Assembly: GCF_001613045.1 (NCBI RefSeq)
Contig: NZ_BDBP01000004.1
Coordinates: forward strand, 124,001-188,000
Length of the DNA: 64,000 nt
Direction: 5' to 3'
From: Nocardia lijiangensis NBRC 108240
Lineage (GTDB): Bacteria > Actinomycetota > Actinomycetes > Mycobacteriales > Mycobacteriaceae
In this document: in pieces, positions 29,337 through 37,644 of the stretch
How the letters are laid out: each line of letters opens with the position of its first letter
How positions within the stretch are numbered: position 1 is the stretch's first letter
Program-made: the position numbers and the translations under genes
Notes under the pieces: model-generated
Database searches by the model: none
The model's input: only the letters and a program-made list of their open reading frames with translations
What the model was told of the DNA's origin: nothing

Positions 29337-31382
29337 CTAGAGGCTGACCCGCTGGTCCTGTGGCAGGAACAGGTCGTCGCCTTCCTTCACCTCGAAGGTG
29401 GTGTAGAACTCCGCGATGTTGCGCACCACCTGGTTGCAGCGGAATTCGTTGGGGGAGTGGGTGTCCTGGAGCCGGGAGATGGTCGACTCCTCGGTCTGCT
29501 TCTCGCGCCACGTGCGAGCGTGCGAGAAGAACATCTCGCGGTAGTCGGGCGCGACGCCCTCGCGTTCGGCGGCGATCCGGTAGGCGGCCAGCGCGATCTG
29601 CAGGCCGCGCAGGTCGGCCAGGTTCTCGCCGACCGTCAGCTTGCCGTCCACCTTGTACTTGGGATCGAGACCCTCGGGTACCAGGCCGTCGTACTGCGCG
29701 ATGACCTGATCCGTCTTGGCCTTGAACGCGGCCAGATCCTCCGGCGTCCACCAGTCGCGGCGGTTGCCGTCGCCGTCGTACTTGGAGCCCTGGTCGTCGA
29801 AGCCGTGGCCGATCTCGTGGCCGATGGTGGCGCCGACCGCGCCGTAGTTCACCGCGGTGGTCGCGTCCTTGTCGAAGAACGGCGGCTGCAGATACGCGGC
29901 GGGGAAGGCGATCTCGTTGTTGGTGGGGGAGTAGTAGGCGTTCACCGTCTGCGGCGACATCGCCCACTCGGACTTGTCGACCGGGGTGCCGAGCCGGTTG
30001 AAGGCCCGCTTCACCTCGAAGGCGTTGACCGCGCGCAGCGATTCGATCAGCTTGCCCCTGGTGATCTTCAGCTCGGAGTAGTCCAGCCACTTGTCCGGGT
30101 AGCCGATCTTGACATTGATCTTGGCCAGCTTGGCAAGTGAGGCCTCGCGGGTGGGCTGTGACATCCAGGACGAATTGGTGAAGTTGTCCCGGTAGGCGGC
30201 CGTCAGGTCGGCGATCATCTCCTGCGCGCGCTGCTTGGCCTCGGGCGGGAAGTGCTTGTCCACGTACAGCTTCCCGAGTTGCTCGCCGAGATTGTCGTCG
30301 ACCACGCCGACCGCCGACTTCCACAGCTCCGGCCGCTCCTCCAGGCCGCCGAGCACCTTGCCGACGAAGTCGAACCGCGCGTCGGCGATGGCCTTGGGCA
30401 GGAAGCGGGCGTAGGCGTTGGTGACGTGCACGCGCAGGTACTCCCGCCACTGCGCGATGTCCACCTCGGCCCACAGCTGCCCGGCGGCGGTGACGAAGGA
30501 CGGCTGACCGACGACGATCTTCTCGAACAGCGACCGCGGCCGGTCGGTATTGCCCGCCATCCACTGATCCCACTCGAATTGCGGTGCGAGAGCGGTCATT
30601 TCGGTCCAGCTCAGCAGGTTGTAGGTGGCGTCGGTGTCGCGCACGCGCACGTTGTCCCAGTGCGCCGCCGCGATCCTGGTCTCCAGGTCGAGCACCCGCT
30701 GTGCCAGCCCCGCCGGATCGGGGAATCCCGCGCCCGCGGCCATCTTCTCCAGGTAGATCTTGTATCCGGCGAGCTGGGTGGCGTATTCGGGCTTGCGGTA
30801 GTACTGCTCGCCGAGGATCAGGCCGGACTGCCCGATCGTAGGGATGTAGGCGTTGGAATTCTTGCGGTCGATGCTGATGCCGAGACCGATCAGGCCGCCG
30901 ATCGGCAGCTCGGCCATCACCTTGGCCAGGTCGCCCTTGGTGGCCGCGCCGTCGATCTTCGCGAAGAGATCCGCCAGCGGGCTCATGCCGAGCCGCTCGA
31001 TCTCCGCCAGGTCCAGCCGGGCGTCGTACAGGTCGCGAATCTGCTGCGCCTCGGAGCCGGGCTTCGGGTCCGCGATGCCCTCGATGATGGCGCGCAGCTG
31101 CTCGGTGGTGCGATCGATCGCCTCGCTGATCGCGCCGACCTCGGACTTGTCCGGCGGTAGCTGGTAGTCGCGCAGCCAGGCGCCGTTGACGTGCCGGTAC
31201 AGGTCGTCCTGCGGTCGGACGAGCAGGTCGGCGCCGCCCATGTCGACACCGGTCAGCTGCACGGTGTTCGCGTTACCGTCGTTCGAACAGGACCCCAGCA
31301 GCGCCGCGGCGGGAGCGGCGACGCCGAGTGCGATCAGGAAGGCGCGGCGGTCCAACTGGACACGACGACCGGTTGATGTCAC
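29337..31382 (-). CDS. M13-family zinc metallopeptidase, Tat-type lipoprotein
   Basis: 681-aa neprilysin/PepO-like (M13) endopeptidase. Zinc ligands are His522 and His526 in HEIGHGFD and Glu586 in ENLADLRG, with Glu523 as the catalytic base. The substrate-binding NAYYSPTNNEIAFPAA lies before them. The N terminus has a twin-arginine motif (RRAFLIALG, ~12-20) followed by lipobox LLGSC with Cys32, so it is probably exported folded and lipid-anchored. Most bacterial M13 enzymes described are cytosolic or Sec-exported, so this topology is notable. GTG at 31382 has GGAGAGG 6 nt upstream. An upstream in-frame start at 31478 would put ~32 unneeded residues before the Tat signal. Its substrates are unknown. 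Confidence 0.92.
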   Translation of the reverse strand: MTSTGRRVQLDRRAFLIALGVAAPAAALLGSCSNDGNANTVQLTGVDMGGADLLVRPQDDLYRHVNGAWLRDYQLPPDKSEVGAISEAIDRTTEQLRAIIEGIADPKPGSEAQQIRDLYDARLDLAEIERLGMSPLADLFAKIDGAATKGDLAKVMAELPIGGLIGLGISIDRKNSNAYIPTIGQSGLILGEQYYRKPEYATQLAGYKIYLEKMAAGAGFPDPAGLAQRVLDLETRIAAAHWDNVRVRDTDATYNLLSWTEMTALAPQFEWDQWMAGNTDRPRSLFEKIVVGQPSFVTAAGQLWAEVDIAQWREYLRVHVTNAYARFLPKAIADARFDFVGKVLGGLEERPELWKSAVGVVDDNLGEQLGKLYVDKHFPPEAKQRAQEMIADLTAAYRDNFTNSSWMSQPTREASLAKLAKINVKIGYPDKWLDYSELKITRGKLIESLRAVNAFEVKRAFNRLGTPVDKSEWAMSPQTVNAYYSPTNNEIAFPAAYLQPPFFDKDATTAVNYGAVGATIGHEIGHGFDDQGSKYDGDGNRRDWWTPEDLAAFKAKTDQVIAQYDGLVPEGLDPKYKVDGKLTVGENLADLRGLQIALAAYRIAAEREGVAPDYREMFFSHARTWREKQTEESTISRLQDTHSPNEFRCNQVVRNIAEFYTTFEVKEGDDLFLPQDQRVSL

Positions 31383-31504
31383 GTGAATCCTCTCCCCGAT
31401 GCGGTCAACGCCCGCACGTTGTGATCGATGGCGACGTTCGTTCGCGCCGAGGCTACCGGCGCGGCGGGTCGCGGGCACGGATTCCTCGCCCGGCGCCCTC
31501 GATT

Positions 31505-31533
31505 TTGGAACGACCTGGGGATTCCCCTACACT
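31505..31533 (+). promoter_or_regulatory. Promoter of the rplN-rpsN operon
   Basis: TTGGAA (31505-31510), 17-bp spacer, TACACT (31528-31533). A leader of ~180 nt follows before rplN. A block around the -10 (cctacactaga then cggttgcctg) recurs almost exactly before rpsH at 39416-39435. The rest of the 31383-31715 gap shows no gene. Confidence 0.7.
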
Positions 31534-31715
31534 AGACCGGTTGCCTGCGGGAGCTGTGCCCGCATCCCGGCCGCGAACCCCCAGTGGTTTGGCTCTCGAG
31601 TTCTTGCTCAGACCGTATGAAACCGCTGGCAGGCGCGCGTTTCGGGTGGTGACACGACCATGCCCGTCGGGTCGGCAATCCGGCGTGCGTATACATCCAG
31701 GTCAAGGAGGCTGAA

Positions 31716-32084
31716 GTGATTCAGCAGGAGTCGCGACTGCGCGTCGCCGACAACACGGGTGCGAAGGAGATTCTCTGCATCCGCGTTCTCGGTGGTTCGT
31801 CGCGTCGCTATGCCGGTATCGGCGACATCATCGTCGCCACCGTGAAGGACGCCATCCCCGGCGGCAACGTCAAGCGTGGTGACGTGGTCAAGGCCGTCGT
31901 CGTGCGCACCGTGAAGGAGCGCCGTCGTCCGGACGGTTCCTACATCAAGTTCGACGAGAACGCCGCCGTGCTGATCAAGGCGGACAACGACCCGCGCGGC
32001 ACTCGCATCTTCGGCCCGGTCGGCCGCGAGCTGCGCGACAAGAAGTTCATGAAGATCGTCTCGCTGGCTCCGGAGGTGCTCTGA
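31716..32084 (+). CDS. rplN: 50S ribosomal protein L14
   Basis: 122-aa L14 (uL14), full length, with the family start [17 protein letters not shown] and the end [19 protein letters not shown]. It binds 23S rRNA at the subunit interface. The start is GTG at 31716, preceded by AAGGAGG at good spacing. It opens the first half of the spc operon. The gap to rplX is 1 nt. The usual upstream S10-operon genes (rplP-rpmC-rpsQ) are not adjacent, since a divergent M13 peptidase gene lies there instead. Confidence 0.98.
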   Translation: MIQQESRLRVADNTGAKEILCIRVLGGSSRRYAGIGDIIVATVKDAIPGGNVKRGDVVKAVVVRTVKERRRPDGSYIKFDENAAVLIKADNDPRGTRIFGPVGRELRDKKFMKIVSLAPEVL

Positions 32085-32085
32085 C

Positions 32086-32403
32086 ATGAAGGTGCACAAG
32101 GGCGACACCGTGCTCGTCATCTCGGGTAAGGACAAGGGCGCCAAGGGCAAGGTCATCCAGGCCTACCCGGCGACCAACAAGGTCCTCGTCGAGGGCGTGA
32201 ACCGGATCAAGAAGCACGTCGCGAACTCCGCCACCCAGCGCGGCGCCTCCTCGGGCGGCATCGTGACCCAGGAAGCCCCCATCCACGTGTCGAACGTGAT
32301 GGTCGTCGACTCCGACGGCAAGCCGGCTCGTATCGGCTACCGGACCGACGAGGAGAGCGGCAAGCGGGTCCGGATCTCCCGTAAGAACGGGAAGGACATC
32401 TGA
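32086..32403 (+). CDS. rplX: 50S ribosomal protein L24
   Basis: 105-aa L24 (uL24) with an N-terminal KOW motif ([19 protein letters not shown]), the assembly-initiator protein near the peptide exit tunnel. ATG at 32086 follows the rplN stop by one base, with the Shine-Dalgarno (ggaggtg) inside the end of rplN. rplE begins one base after its stop. Order and length are as in other actinobacteria. Confidence 0.98.
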   Translation: MKVHKGDTVLVISGKDKGAKGKVIQAYPATNKVLVEGVNRIKKHVANSATQRGASSGGIVTQEAPIHVSNVMVVDSDGKPARIGYRTDEESGKRVRISRKNGKDI

Positions 32404-32404
32404 C

Positions 32405-32968
32405 ATGACCACCTCTGAGAAGACCCAGCCGCGCCTGAAGCAGCGCTACCGCGCCGAGATCAAGGACGCGCTGAACAGCGAGTTCAACTACGCCAACGTG
32501 ATGCAGATCCCGGGCGTGGTGAAGGTTGTCGTGAACATGGGTGTCGGCGACGCCGCCCGTGACGCCAAGCTGATCAACGGCGCCGTCGAGGACCTGGCCC
32601 TGATCACCGGTCAGAAGCCGCAGATCCGCAAGGCGACCAAGTCCATCGCGCAGTTCAAGCTGCGTGAGGGCATGCCGATCGGCGCGAAGGTCACCCTGCG
32701 TGGCGACCGCATGTGGGAGTTCCTGGACCGCCTGGTCTCCATCGCGCTGCCCCGTATCCGCGACTTCCGCGGCCTGTCGCCGAAGCAGTTCGACGGCAAC
32801 GGCAACTACACGTTCGGCCTGAGCGAGCAGTCGATGTTCCACGAGATCGACGTGGACAGGATCGACCGCCCGCGCGGTATGGACATCACCGTGGTGACCA
32901 CCGCGACCAACAACGAAGAAGGCCGTGCCCTGCTGAAGGCCCTCGGCTTCCCGTTCAAGGAGAACTGA
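32405..32968 (+). CDS. rplE: 50S ribosomal protein L5
   Basis: 187-aa L5 (uL5), which binds 5S rRNA in the central protuberance. Recognisable by [41 protein letters not shown] core residues and the C-terminal [21 protein letters not shown] at 32405, one base after the rplX stop, and 4 nt before rpsN, so coupling with both neighbours is likely. Confidence 0.98.
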   Translation: MTTSEKTQPRLKQRYRAEIKDALNSEFNYANVMQIPGVVKVVVNMGVGDAARDAKLINGAVEDLALITGQKPQIRKATKSIAQFKLREGMPIGAKVTLRGDRMWEFLDRLVSIALPRIRDFRGLSPKQFDGNGNYTFGLSEQSMFHEIDVDRIDRPRGMDITVVTTATNNEEGRALLKALGFPFKEN

Positions 32969-32972
32969 ACAC

Positions 32973-33158
32973 ATGGCTAAGAAAGCACTGGTCAACAAGG
33001 CCAACGCCAAGCCGAAGTTCGCGGTGCGCGCCTACACCCGCTGCCAGCGCTGCGGCCGCCCGCACGCTGTCTACCGCAAGTTCGGCCTGTGCCGCGTGTG
33101 CCTGCGCGAAATGGCGCACCGCGGCGAGCTGCCGGGTGTGCACAAGAGCTCCTGGTGA
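32973..33158 (+). CDS. rpsN: 30S ribosomal protein S14, zinc-binding type
   Basis: 61-aa type Z S14 (uS14) with four zinc-ligand cysteines Cys24, Cys27, Cys40 and Cys43 (CQRCG and CRVC). It is the housekeeping zinc form, not the ~100-aa zinc-independent paralogue that some actinobacteria use under zinc limitation. It ends the first half of the spc operon. In most bacteria rpsH follows directly. Here a strong terminator follows and rpsH is 6.4 kb away. Confidence 0.98.
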   Translation: MAKKALVNKANAKPKFAVRAYTRCQRCGRPHAVYRKFGLCRVCLREMAHRGELPGVHKSSW

Positions 33159-33199
33159 GCTCGCGCTCCTGGTGAGCGCGCACGCATAACGGAACACCT

Positions 33200-33238
33200 C
33201 ACAAGGGCACGGACTCCGAGCGAGTCCGTGCCCTTGTG
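33200..33238 (+). terminator. Strong terminator after rpsN
   Basis: A perfect 17-bp stem (cacaagggcacggactc at 33200-33216, complement at 33222-33238) with a 5-nt loop, followed by tgttttctt. It is the most canonical Rho-independent terminator in the window and makes read-through from rpsN into the inserted segment unlikely. Confidence 0.92.
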
Positions 33239-33270
33239 TGTTTTCTTGCGACAAGCGATAACAACGAGGT

Positions 33271-33307
33271 TCCTTGTTAAAGGTTGATCGTCAACCTTTA
33301 ACAAGGA
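33271..33307. repeat. Perfect 17-bp inverted repeat at the island edge
   Basis: Arms tccttgttaaaggttga (33271-33287) and its exact complement (33291-33307) flank a 3-nt tcg centre. It is AT-rich compared with its surroundings and lies between the rpsN terminator and the vapC stop (33309). It may be the vapC terminator, a regulator site, or a trace of the recombination that opened the spc operon. Confidence 0.85.
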
Positions 33308-33308
33308 G

Positions 33309-33683
33309 TCACACCACCGTGAGTGGTATCGCGGAGTCGAGGGTTCGAAGATCGTCGGGATCGGATGTGATGACGGTGATGGCCCGGGTCGCACGGGCGC
33401 AGACGATGACGTGAGCGTCGACGACGTCGGAAGCGCCGGACGTGGCGAGTAGCGCGCCCACTGCCAGCGCGCTGCGGCGGTCGAGATCCGCAACGCGCAC
33501 GCCCTCGGCGGCGAGGAGCCTGTTCAGCGGATGCTGACGTGGGCTGTTGCGCCACGCCTGCCCGAGCACCGTGGCGGGGACTGTGACTTGCTGTCGGGCG
33601 CGCATCGCTGCCTGCAGCAGGGCGGCAACCCGGGCATTACGCTTCTCGATTCCAATCAGCGCTCCCGTGTCGAGCACGATCAC
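33309..33683 (-). CDS. VapC-type PIN-domain toxin
   Basis: 124-aa PIN-domain ribonuclease. Acidic residues that would hold Mg2+ are Asp5 (VLDTGALI), Asp86/Asp89 (SDVVDAHV) and Asp108 (TSDPDDL). The usual central Glu near residue 42 is not obvious (GQAW). GTG at 33683 is chosen because its GTGA overlaps the antitoxin stop, the standard coupling. A longer reading from 33797 lies inside the antitoxin gene. It should cleave tRNA or rRNA when not bound by its antitoxin. Confidence 0.88.
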   Translation of the reverse strand: MIVLDTGALIGIEKRNARVAALLQAAMRARQQVTVPATVLGQAWRNSPRQHPLNRLLAAEGVRVADLDRRSALAVGALLATSGASDVVDAHVIVCARATRAITVITSDPDDLRTLDSAIPLTVV

Positions 33684-33919
33684 GCGGCACCGTCCATGGC
33701 GTCGAGACCGAGAACCGCACGCGCCCACGCCATGTCGGCATCGGTTACCCCAGCCTCGGCGGCCAGCTCGTCTGCGGCCTCCTGCGCGGCCGTCCAATCG
33801 GGTTCGCGCCTAGCGATCTCGGAAAACCACGCCGACACCGACGACGCGTCACCTCGTGCCACCGCATTGTCGGCCTTCGCCGCGACATCATCGGGAATGC
33901 TGATGGTGATCCGCTTCAT
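33680..33919 (-). CDS. Ribbon-helix-helix antitoxin (VapB-like)
   Basis: 79-aa antitoxin with an N-terminal ribbon-helix-helix pattern (MKRITISIPDDVAAKADNAV) for DNA binding and a helical, acidic C-terminal tail that should wrap the PIN toxin. ATG at 33919 is preferred. GTG at 33925 two codons earlier is possible. It overlaps vapC by 4 nt and has a perfect operator-like palindrome at 33940-33957, consistent with autoregulation. Confidence 0.82.
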   Translation of the reverse strand: MKRITISIPDDVAAKADNAVARGDASSVSAWFSEIARREPDWTAAQEAADELAAEAGVTDADMAWARAVLGLDAMDGAA

Positions 33920-33939
33920 GTGCACAGCCTATCACTGGG

Positions 33940-33957
33940 GTATGAACTTGTTCATAC
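33940..33957. promoter_or_regulatory. Operator-like palindrome of the vapBC pair
   Basis: gtatgaac-tt-gttcatac is a perfect 8-bp inverted repeat with a 2-nt centre, 21 bp upstream of the antitoxin ATG. Its position and symmetry suit a ribbon-helix-helix autorepressor. Confidence 0.7.
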
Positions 33958-34103
33958 TTCGTGGCGCTTCGCCGCTGCGTGCCCTCGGGCCGCCGAAGAT
34001 GCGATCAAGGCAAAGCCGCTGATCTCGAACGCTCATGGCGGGAACGAGTGGCGCCGGTGCGAGCGAACTCCACGCTGGACCTCCTCCTCGGAAAGCCCAT
34101 CGG

Positions 34104-34354
34104 GCCCCGATCCTCACCGTCTCCACCACGGCCACCCTGACCGGACGCAGCTTCCCCGCTACGAACGCCGCGGTCCACCGCTTGGCCGAGGCCGGAATCC
34201 TGCGCCAGCTCACCATCGGCCACGCAACCGAGCCTTCGAGTCACCCGAAGCGATCACCGCGTTCACTGCCCTGGAACGACGCCTCGCCAGTCCGGATGGT
34301 GACACGCGAACGTCGGATCCGAACCGCCCGGTGCCGCGCCACCCCTCCCGCTAA
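34104..34354 (+). pseudogene. Remnant of a Fic-family protein (C-terminal part)
   Basis: Two frames together give the C-terminal winged-helix region of a Fic/DOC-type AMPylase. 34104-~34223 encodes LTGRSFPATNAAVHRLAEAG followed by ILRQLTIG. After a frameshift, ~34218-34354 encodes RNRAFESPEAITAFTALERR and ends at a stop at 34352-34354. The catalytic Fic core (HPFxxGNGR) is not present upstream, so the gene is both truncated and frameshifted. The surrounding 33960-34592 stretch contains no other coding signal. Confidence 0.65.
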
Positions 34355-34592
34355 CCCTCAGGGCGATGTCCGCCTCCTCGGTGCGCTCCAGCGACCGACA
34401 TCCTGAGGGCTGTCGGACCGGGAAGGCGGTCGACCTGAACGGAAAGCCCGGCCCCCGCGATACAACCCGCATCCCCTTGAATCCCGACTGGCGATGTTAA
34501 GAACAGCTTCGGATCGGGGCGTTATCCCCGTATGTAGTAACAAACGTTTCTGATTACCGATCTTCCGTGTGGACCATCATATGGAGGATGAA

Positions 34593-34832
34593 ATGAACCA
34601 TCTCGCAACGAAATTCGCTGTCGCCGTCGCGTCCGTGGCCATCCTGGGCGCGGGTGCCGCGCCCGCGATGGCGGCCCCGGCTCCGATGGCGCCGCAGGCC
34701 GCACCGGTCGCCGATTCCGGTTCCTCGGGCACCGGCTCCGCGGCCATCGACTTCCCGCTGGGCCTGCTCAAGCTGCTGATGTGTGGTCCGTGGGGCAGCA
34801 CGCAGCCGCACCCGAACCCGGCTTGCCGCTGA
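34593..34832 (+). CDS. Small secreted protein of unknown function
   Basis: 79-aa protein with a clear Sec signal peptide (MNHLATKFAVAVASVAILGA, cleavage probably after AMA at residue ~29). The mature peptide is ~50 residues and rich in Ala, Pro and Ser. It has a short amphipathic segment IDFPLGLLKLLM and two Cys near the end (MCGPWG and ACR) that could form a disulfide. ATG at 34593 has GGAGGA just upstream, which decides the start over ATG 34581 (in frame). A terminator follows. I do not recognise the family. Confidence 0.7.
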   Translation: MNHLATKFAVAVASVAILGAGAAPAMAAPAPMAPQAAPVADSGSSGTGSAAIDFPLGLLKLLMCGPWGSTQPHPNPACR

Positions 34833-34848
34833 GCGTCGGCCAGGTGAG

Positions 34849-34883
34849 GCGAAAGCGTGGACTCCCGGAGTCCGCGCTTTCGC
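34849..34883 (+). terminator. Terminator after small secreted protein gene
   Basis: A 17-bp stem with one G-T pair: gcgaaagcgtggactcc (34849-34865) against 34867-34883, beginning 16 bp past the stop. Confidence 0.75.
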
Positions 34884-34921
34884 GCGTTCGATGCCATGGT
34901 GGTAGCCACCACTGCAGAATC

Positions 34922-35035
34922 GAGTACTACCACGACCCGAAGGCGCCCCGGCCGAATCCCCTTGTGGTGGTATGCAATCTGCTGGTCGCCGACGCGTCTG
35001 GGGCGATCCTGCTCCAGCGCCGACATGGTGAAGTG
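34922..35035 (+). pseudogene. N-terminal fragment of a Nudix hydrolase
   Basis: The reading EYYHDPKAPRPNPLVVVCNL followed by LVADASGAILLQRR resembles the first strand region of Nudix hydrolases (YxDPxAPxxNxVV... GxxLLxxR). The Nudix box itself (GX5EX7REUXEEXGU) is absent. Homology stops where the 3' end of the convergent P450 gene begins. No start codon with a Shine-Dalgarno is seen. It is probably a leftover of a gene cut by recombination. Confidence 0.55.
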
Positions 35036-35043
35036 CTGAGCCT

Positions 35044-36456
35044 TCAGGTGGTGCGGGGCGATAGGCGCAGCTTGAATCCCGAAGGCTTGAGCGTGATCTG
35101 CTCCTTGATGTCGAGCTTGTAGCCGGGGTCGTGCTCGAAGTCGAATTCGTGCAGGAGGTGGGCCAGGGCGAGCATCACTTCGTGGTAGGCGAACTGGCGG
35201 CCGATGCAGGCGCGTAATCCGGTGCCGAAGGGTTTGTAGGCGCGTTGGTCGCGCTGGCGGCCGGGTAGCCAGCGGTCCGGATCGAATTCCTCGGCGTCCT
35301 CGCCCCACACCGCTTTGTCTCGGTGGGCCTGCAGTGTCAGGACCAGAACCCACTCACCGGCCTTGAAGGGGTAGCGGCCGTCGCCGATCACCACGTCGTG
35401 GCGGGCCTCCCGGAAGTATCCCGGCGCGATCGGCCACAGCCGCAGCGTTTCGTCGACGATGCGCCGGGTGTACCGCAGTTTCGCGACGTCGTCGAACGCG
35501 ATTGTCGGGTGGGTCTGGCCGGGGAATCGCTCGGCCAGCTCCCTGCGTGCCTTCGCGGCGATCTCGGGGTTGCGTGCGATCTCGTACAGCGCGAAGGCCA
35601 GCACGCCCGCGCTGGTCTCGTGGCCTGCCACGAGGAAGGTCAGGATCTGGTTGCGGATGTTGAGGTCATCGAGCTTCTCTCCGGTCTCGGGATCCGGGAC
35701 GGTGAGCATGCGGTCGAGCAGGTCGCCGTGGCTGCCGACGGTGCCGCTGGACTTGCGGGTGGCGATGATCTCGTCGACGACCTGATGGACGTAGACGATG
35801 TCGCGTTTGTGCTGGGCGGCGGCGCTGCGGCCGATGGTCTTCTGGATGATCGGCGGGAGGTTGGCGTTGCTGTTGATGTACCGCAGTCCCCGCAGCATGG
35901 TCGCGACGAACGGGTGGGTCTTCTCGCGGGTGAACGAGTCGAAGGTGAAGTCGAACCCGCACTTGCTGATGACCTCGAGTGTGAAGCGGTTCATGTCCTC
36001 CGCGACGTCGACCCACTGGCCCCGGCGCGATGCCCAGTAGGCGATCAAGTCTCCGGCCACCGCATTCATCGTGTCGTGGTAGCCGAGCATGGCCTCCTTG
36101 GTGAAGGAGGGGGCGAGGATGTTGTGGGCCTTCTGCCAGTTCGGCTCACTGTTGTACGCGGTGAACAGGCCGTCACGGGCGACGGGCCGGATCTTCTTGA
36201 ACAGCACCCCGACGTGCTTGGTCCAGTTCTTCTCGTCGTTGATCTCGGCGATCAGATCGGCGCCGGAGACAACGATCATCGGCCAGTCCATGATCCGGCG
36301 CTCGAAGATGGGCCCGAGCGCCTGCGCATCACGCATCGACATCTGGGTGGGCTTGATCGGGTCGGTGGTGAGCAGATCGCCGATCATCGGCAACCGCCAC
36401 CGCGGATGCGGAAGCGGAAGTCTGGACTCGGTGGTCGAGGGCGTGCGAACTGCCAT
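35044..36456 (-). CDS. CYP102-like cytochrome P450 heme domain
   Basis: 470-aa P450 most like the heme domain of P450 BM3 (CYP102) in length and motifs: I-helix AGHETS (~277-282), an ETLRLWP ExxR region, FDPDRWL and the heme-binding FGTGLRACIGR with Cys417. The BM3 reductase is not fused and none is nearby, so it must use separate redox partners. Fatty-acid-like substrates are typical of the family. ATG at 36456 has AGGAG 6 nt upstream. An in-frame start at 36531 overlaps the upstream gene. It is last of a minus-strand operon, 8 nt after the MAB_1171c-type gene. Confidence 0.92.
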   Translation of the reverse strand: MAVRTPSTTESRLPLPHPRWRLPMIGDLLTTDPIKPTQMSMRDAQALGPIFERRIMDWPMIVVSGADLIAEINDEKNWTKHVGVLFKKIRPVARDGLFTAYNSEPNWQKAHNILAPSFTKEAMLGYHDTMNAVAGDLIAYWASRRGQWVDVAEDMNRFTLEVISKCGFDFTFDSFTREKTHPFVATMLRGLRYINSNANLPPIIQKTIGRSAAAQHKRDIVYVHQVVDEIIATRKSSGTVGSHGDLLDRMLTVPDPETGEKLDDLNIRNQILTFLVAGHETSAGVLAFALYEIARNPEIAAKARRELAERFPGQTHPTIAFDDVAKLRYTRRIVDETLRLWPIAPGYFREARHDVVIGDGRYPFKAGEWVLVLTLQAHRDKAVWGEDAEEFDPDRWLPGRQRDQRAYKPFGTGLRACIGRQFAYHEVMLALAHLLHEFDFEHDPGYKLDIKEQITLKPSGFKLRLSPRTT

Positions 36457-36464
36457 TGGAGCTC

Positions 36465-37643
36465 CTATCGGGCCTGCGACGTGTCGAGCCGCTGGCCGTG
36501 GGTGGTGATCAGGCCGCGTACCTGCGGCCATGCGTGGGCGAGCGCGAGCAGTTCGTGAAGCTCGGCATTGAGGTCCCGGACGCCGGGTTGCGCTCGGTTC
36601 TTGGGTTTTGCGGTGCTGTCTACGGGCGGTCGTCCGGTCGTCTTCGCGGCGATGGCCTCGGCAATGCGGCGGGTATAGACCTGCGGATCCTGGTAGTCGG
36701 CATCATCGAGGCTGACGTAGCGGCGCAGGTGCAGCAGGCTGTCGCGGATCTCCATTGTCATGCGGTGGAGCCGGATTGCGGGGTCCGGCGGCCTGCGGTC
36801 GGCTGTGGTGGCGAGTACGACCTCAGGTACGGCGGCGGTCAGGTCGGTCCACAGCGGCTGCAGCCGGCGAACGTAGCGGCCGGTGCGATCGCAGCCGAGA
36901 CGCGTGGTGAGCGTGCTGATCAGGGGGATGGCCGAGACGCTGACCGCAAAGAATGTCGAGGTGGCGAAGGACAAGGCCTTGCGGTGCATTTCGGGATCGA
37001 GAACCGGCTGATCTGTCAGCACGCATCCGATCGTCTCGATAACAATGGTGCTCGCGTCGAGTCCCAGGGCGACGGCGGTGCACAGGATGACGACGAAGAC
37101 CACCCGCTCCTGGCGGGTGATGTCTCCGGTCAGCATCTCCCGGACGCAGATCCTGCCGACGAGTACGGCGGTGATACCCACGGGCAGGCAGAAGGAGATC
37201 CAGAGTACGACGGTTGGCCAGCCCAGAAGCTGGTCCACCAGTAGGTTCGCGCGGCGTGCCGGTGTTCCAGCGACAAGGATGACGACGGTAACGGTGGCGA
37301 CGATCAGGTCGTAGACACGCTGTCGTTGCCACGCTTTGTCCGGGTCCGCACCGTCCCACAACTTCGCGATGCCGTAGATGTTGGACACGATGAGCAGGAT
37401 CGCGCCGAAGGAGAGTTGGCGGGCGAGGTTCACCACGGTGTCGTCGTCGCCGGGAAGTGCCGAGGTCAGGGCTTGCTCGAACCACGATTCTCGCAGCAGC
37501 ATGCCGACCAGCGATGCGGAGATCGCACGGTTGATCAGCCTGTCGACGATGGTGTCGCGCAGCAGCAACCATCGACCGATCAGGGTCAGGACGATGCCCA
37601 CGATCATGGGCACGGTGAGGTATTCCGGTATCGGGGAGGTCAT
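36465..37643 (-). CDS. MAB_1171c-type membrane protein, copy 3
   Basis: 392-aa paralogue of the two copies in the siderophore region, with about seven hydrophobic segments over ~8-250. Its tail has QPLWTDLTAAVPEVVLA, RLHRMTMEIRDSLLHLRRY, YTRRIAEAIAAK and LLALAHAWPQV. It starts with ATG 1 nt after the stop of the ImmA/IrrE-type gene and ends 8 nt before the P450 start, so the three are co-transcribed. Pairing of this membrane family with ImmA/IrrE-type peptidases and oxygenases recurs in actinobacteria, as far as I recall. The biochemical role is unknown. Confidence 0.85.
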   Translation of the reverse strand: MTSPIPEYLTVPMIVGIVLTLIGRWLLLRDTIVDRLINRAISASLVGMLLRESWFEQALTSALPGDDDTVVNLARQLSFGAILLIVSNIYGIAKLWDGADPDKAWQRQRVYDLIVATVTVVILVAGTPARRANLLVDQLLGWPTVVLWISFCLPVGITAVLVGRICVREMLTGDITRQERVVFVVILCTAVALGLDASTIVIETIGCVLTDQPVLDPEMHRKALSFATSTFFAVSVSAIPLISTLTTRLGCDRTGRYVRRLQPLWTDLTAAVPEVVLATTADRRPPDPAIRLHRMTMEIRDSLLHLRRYVSLDDADYQDPQVYTRRIAEAIAAKTTGRPPVDSTAKPKNRAQPGVRDLNAELHELLALAHAWPQVRGLITTHGQRLDTSQAR

Positions 37644-37644
37644 C

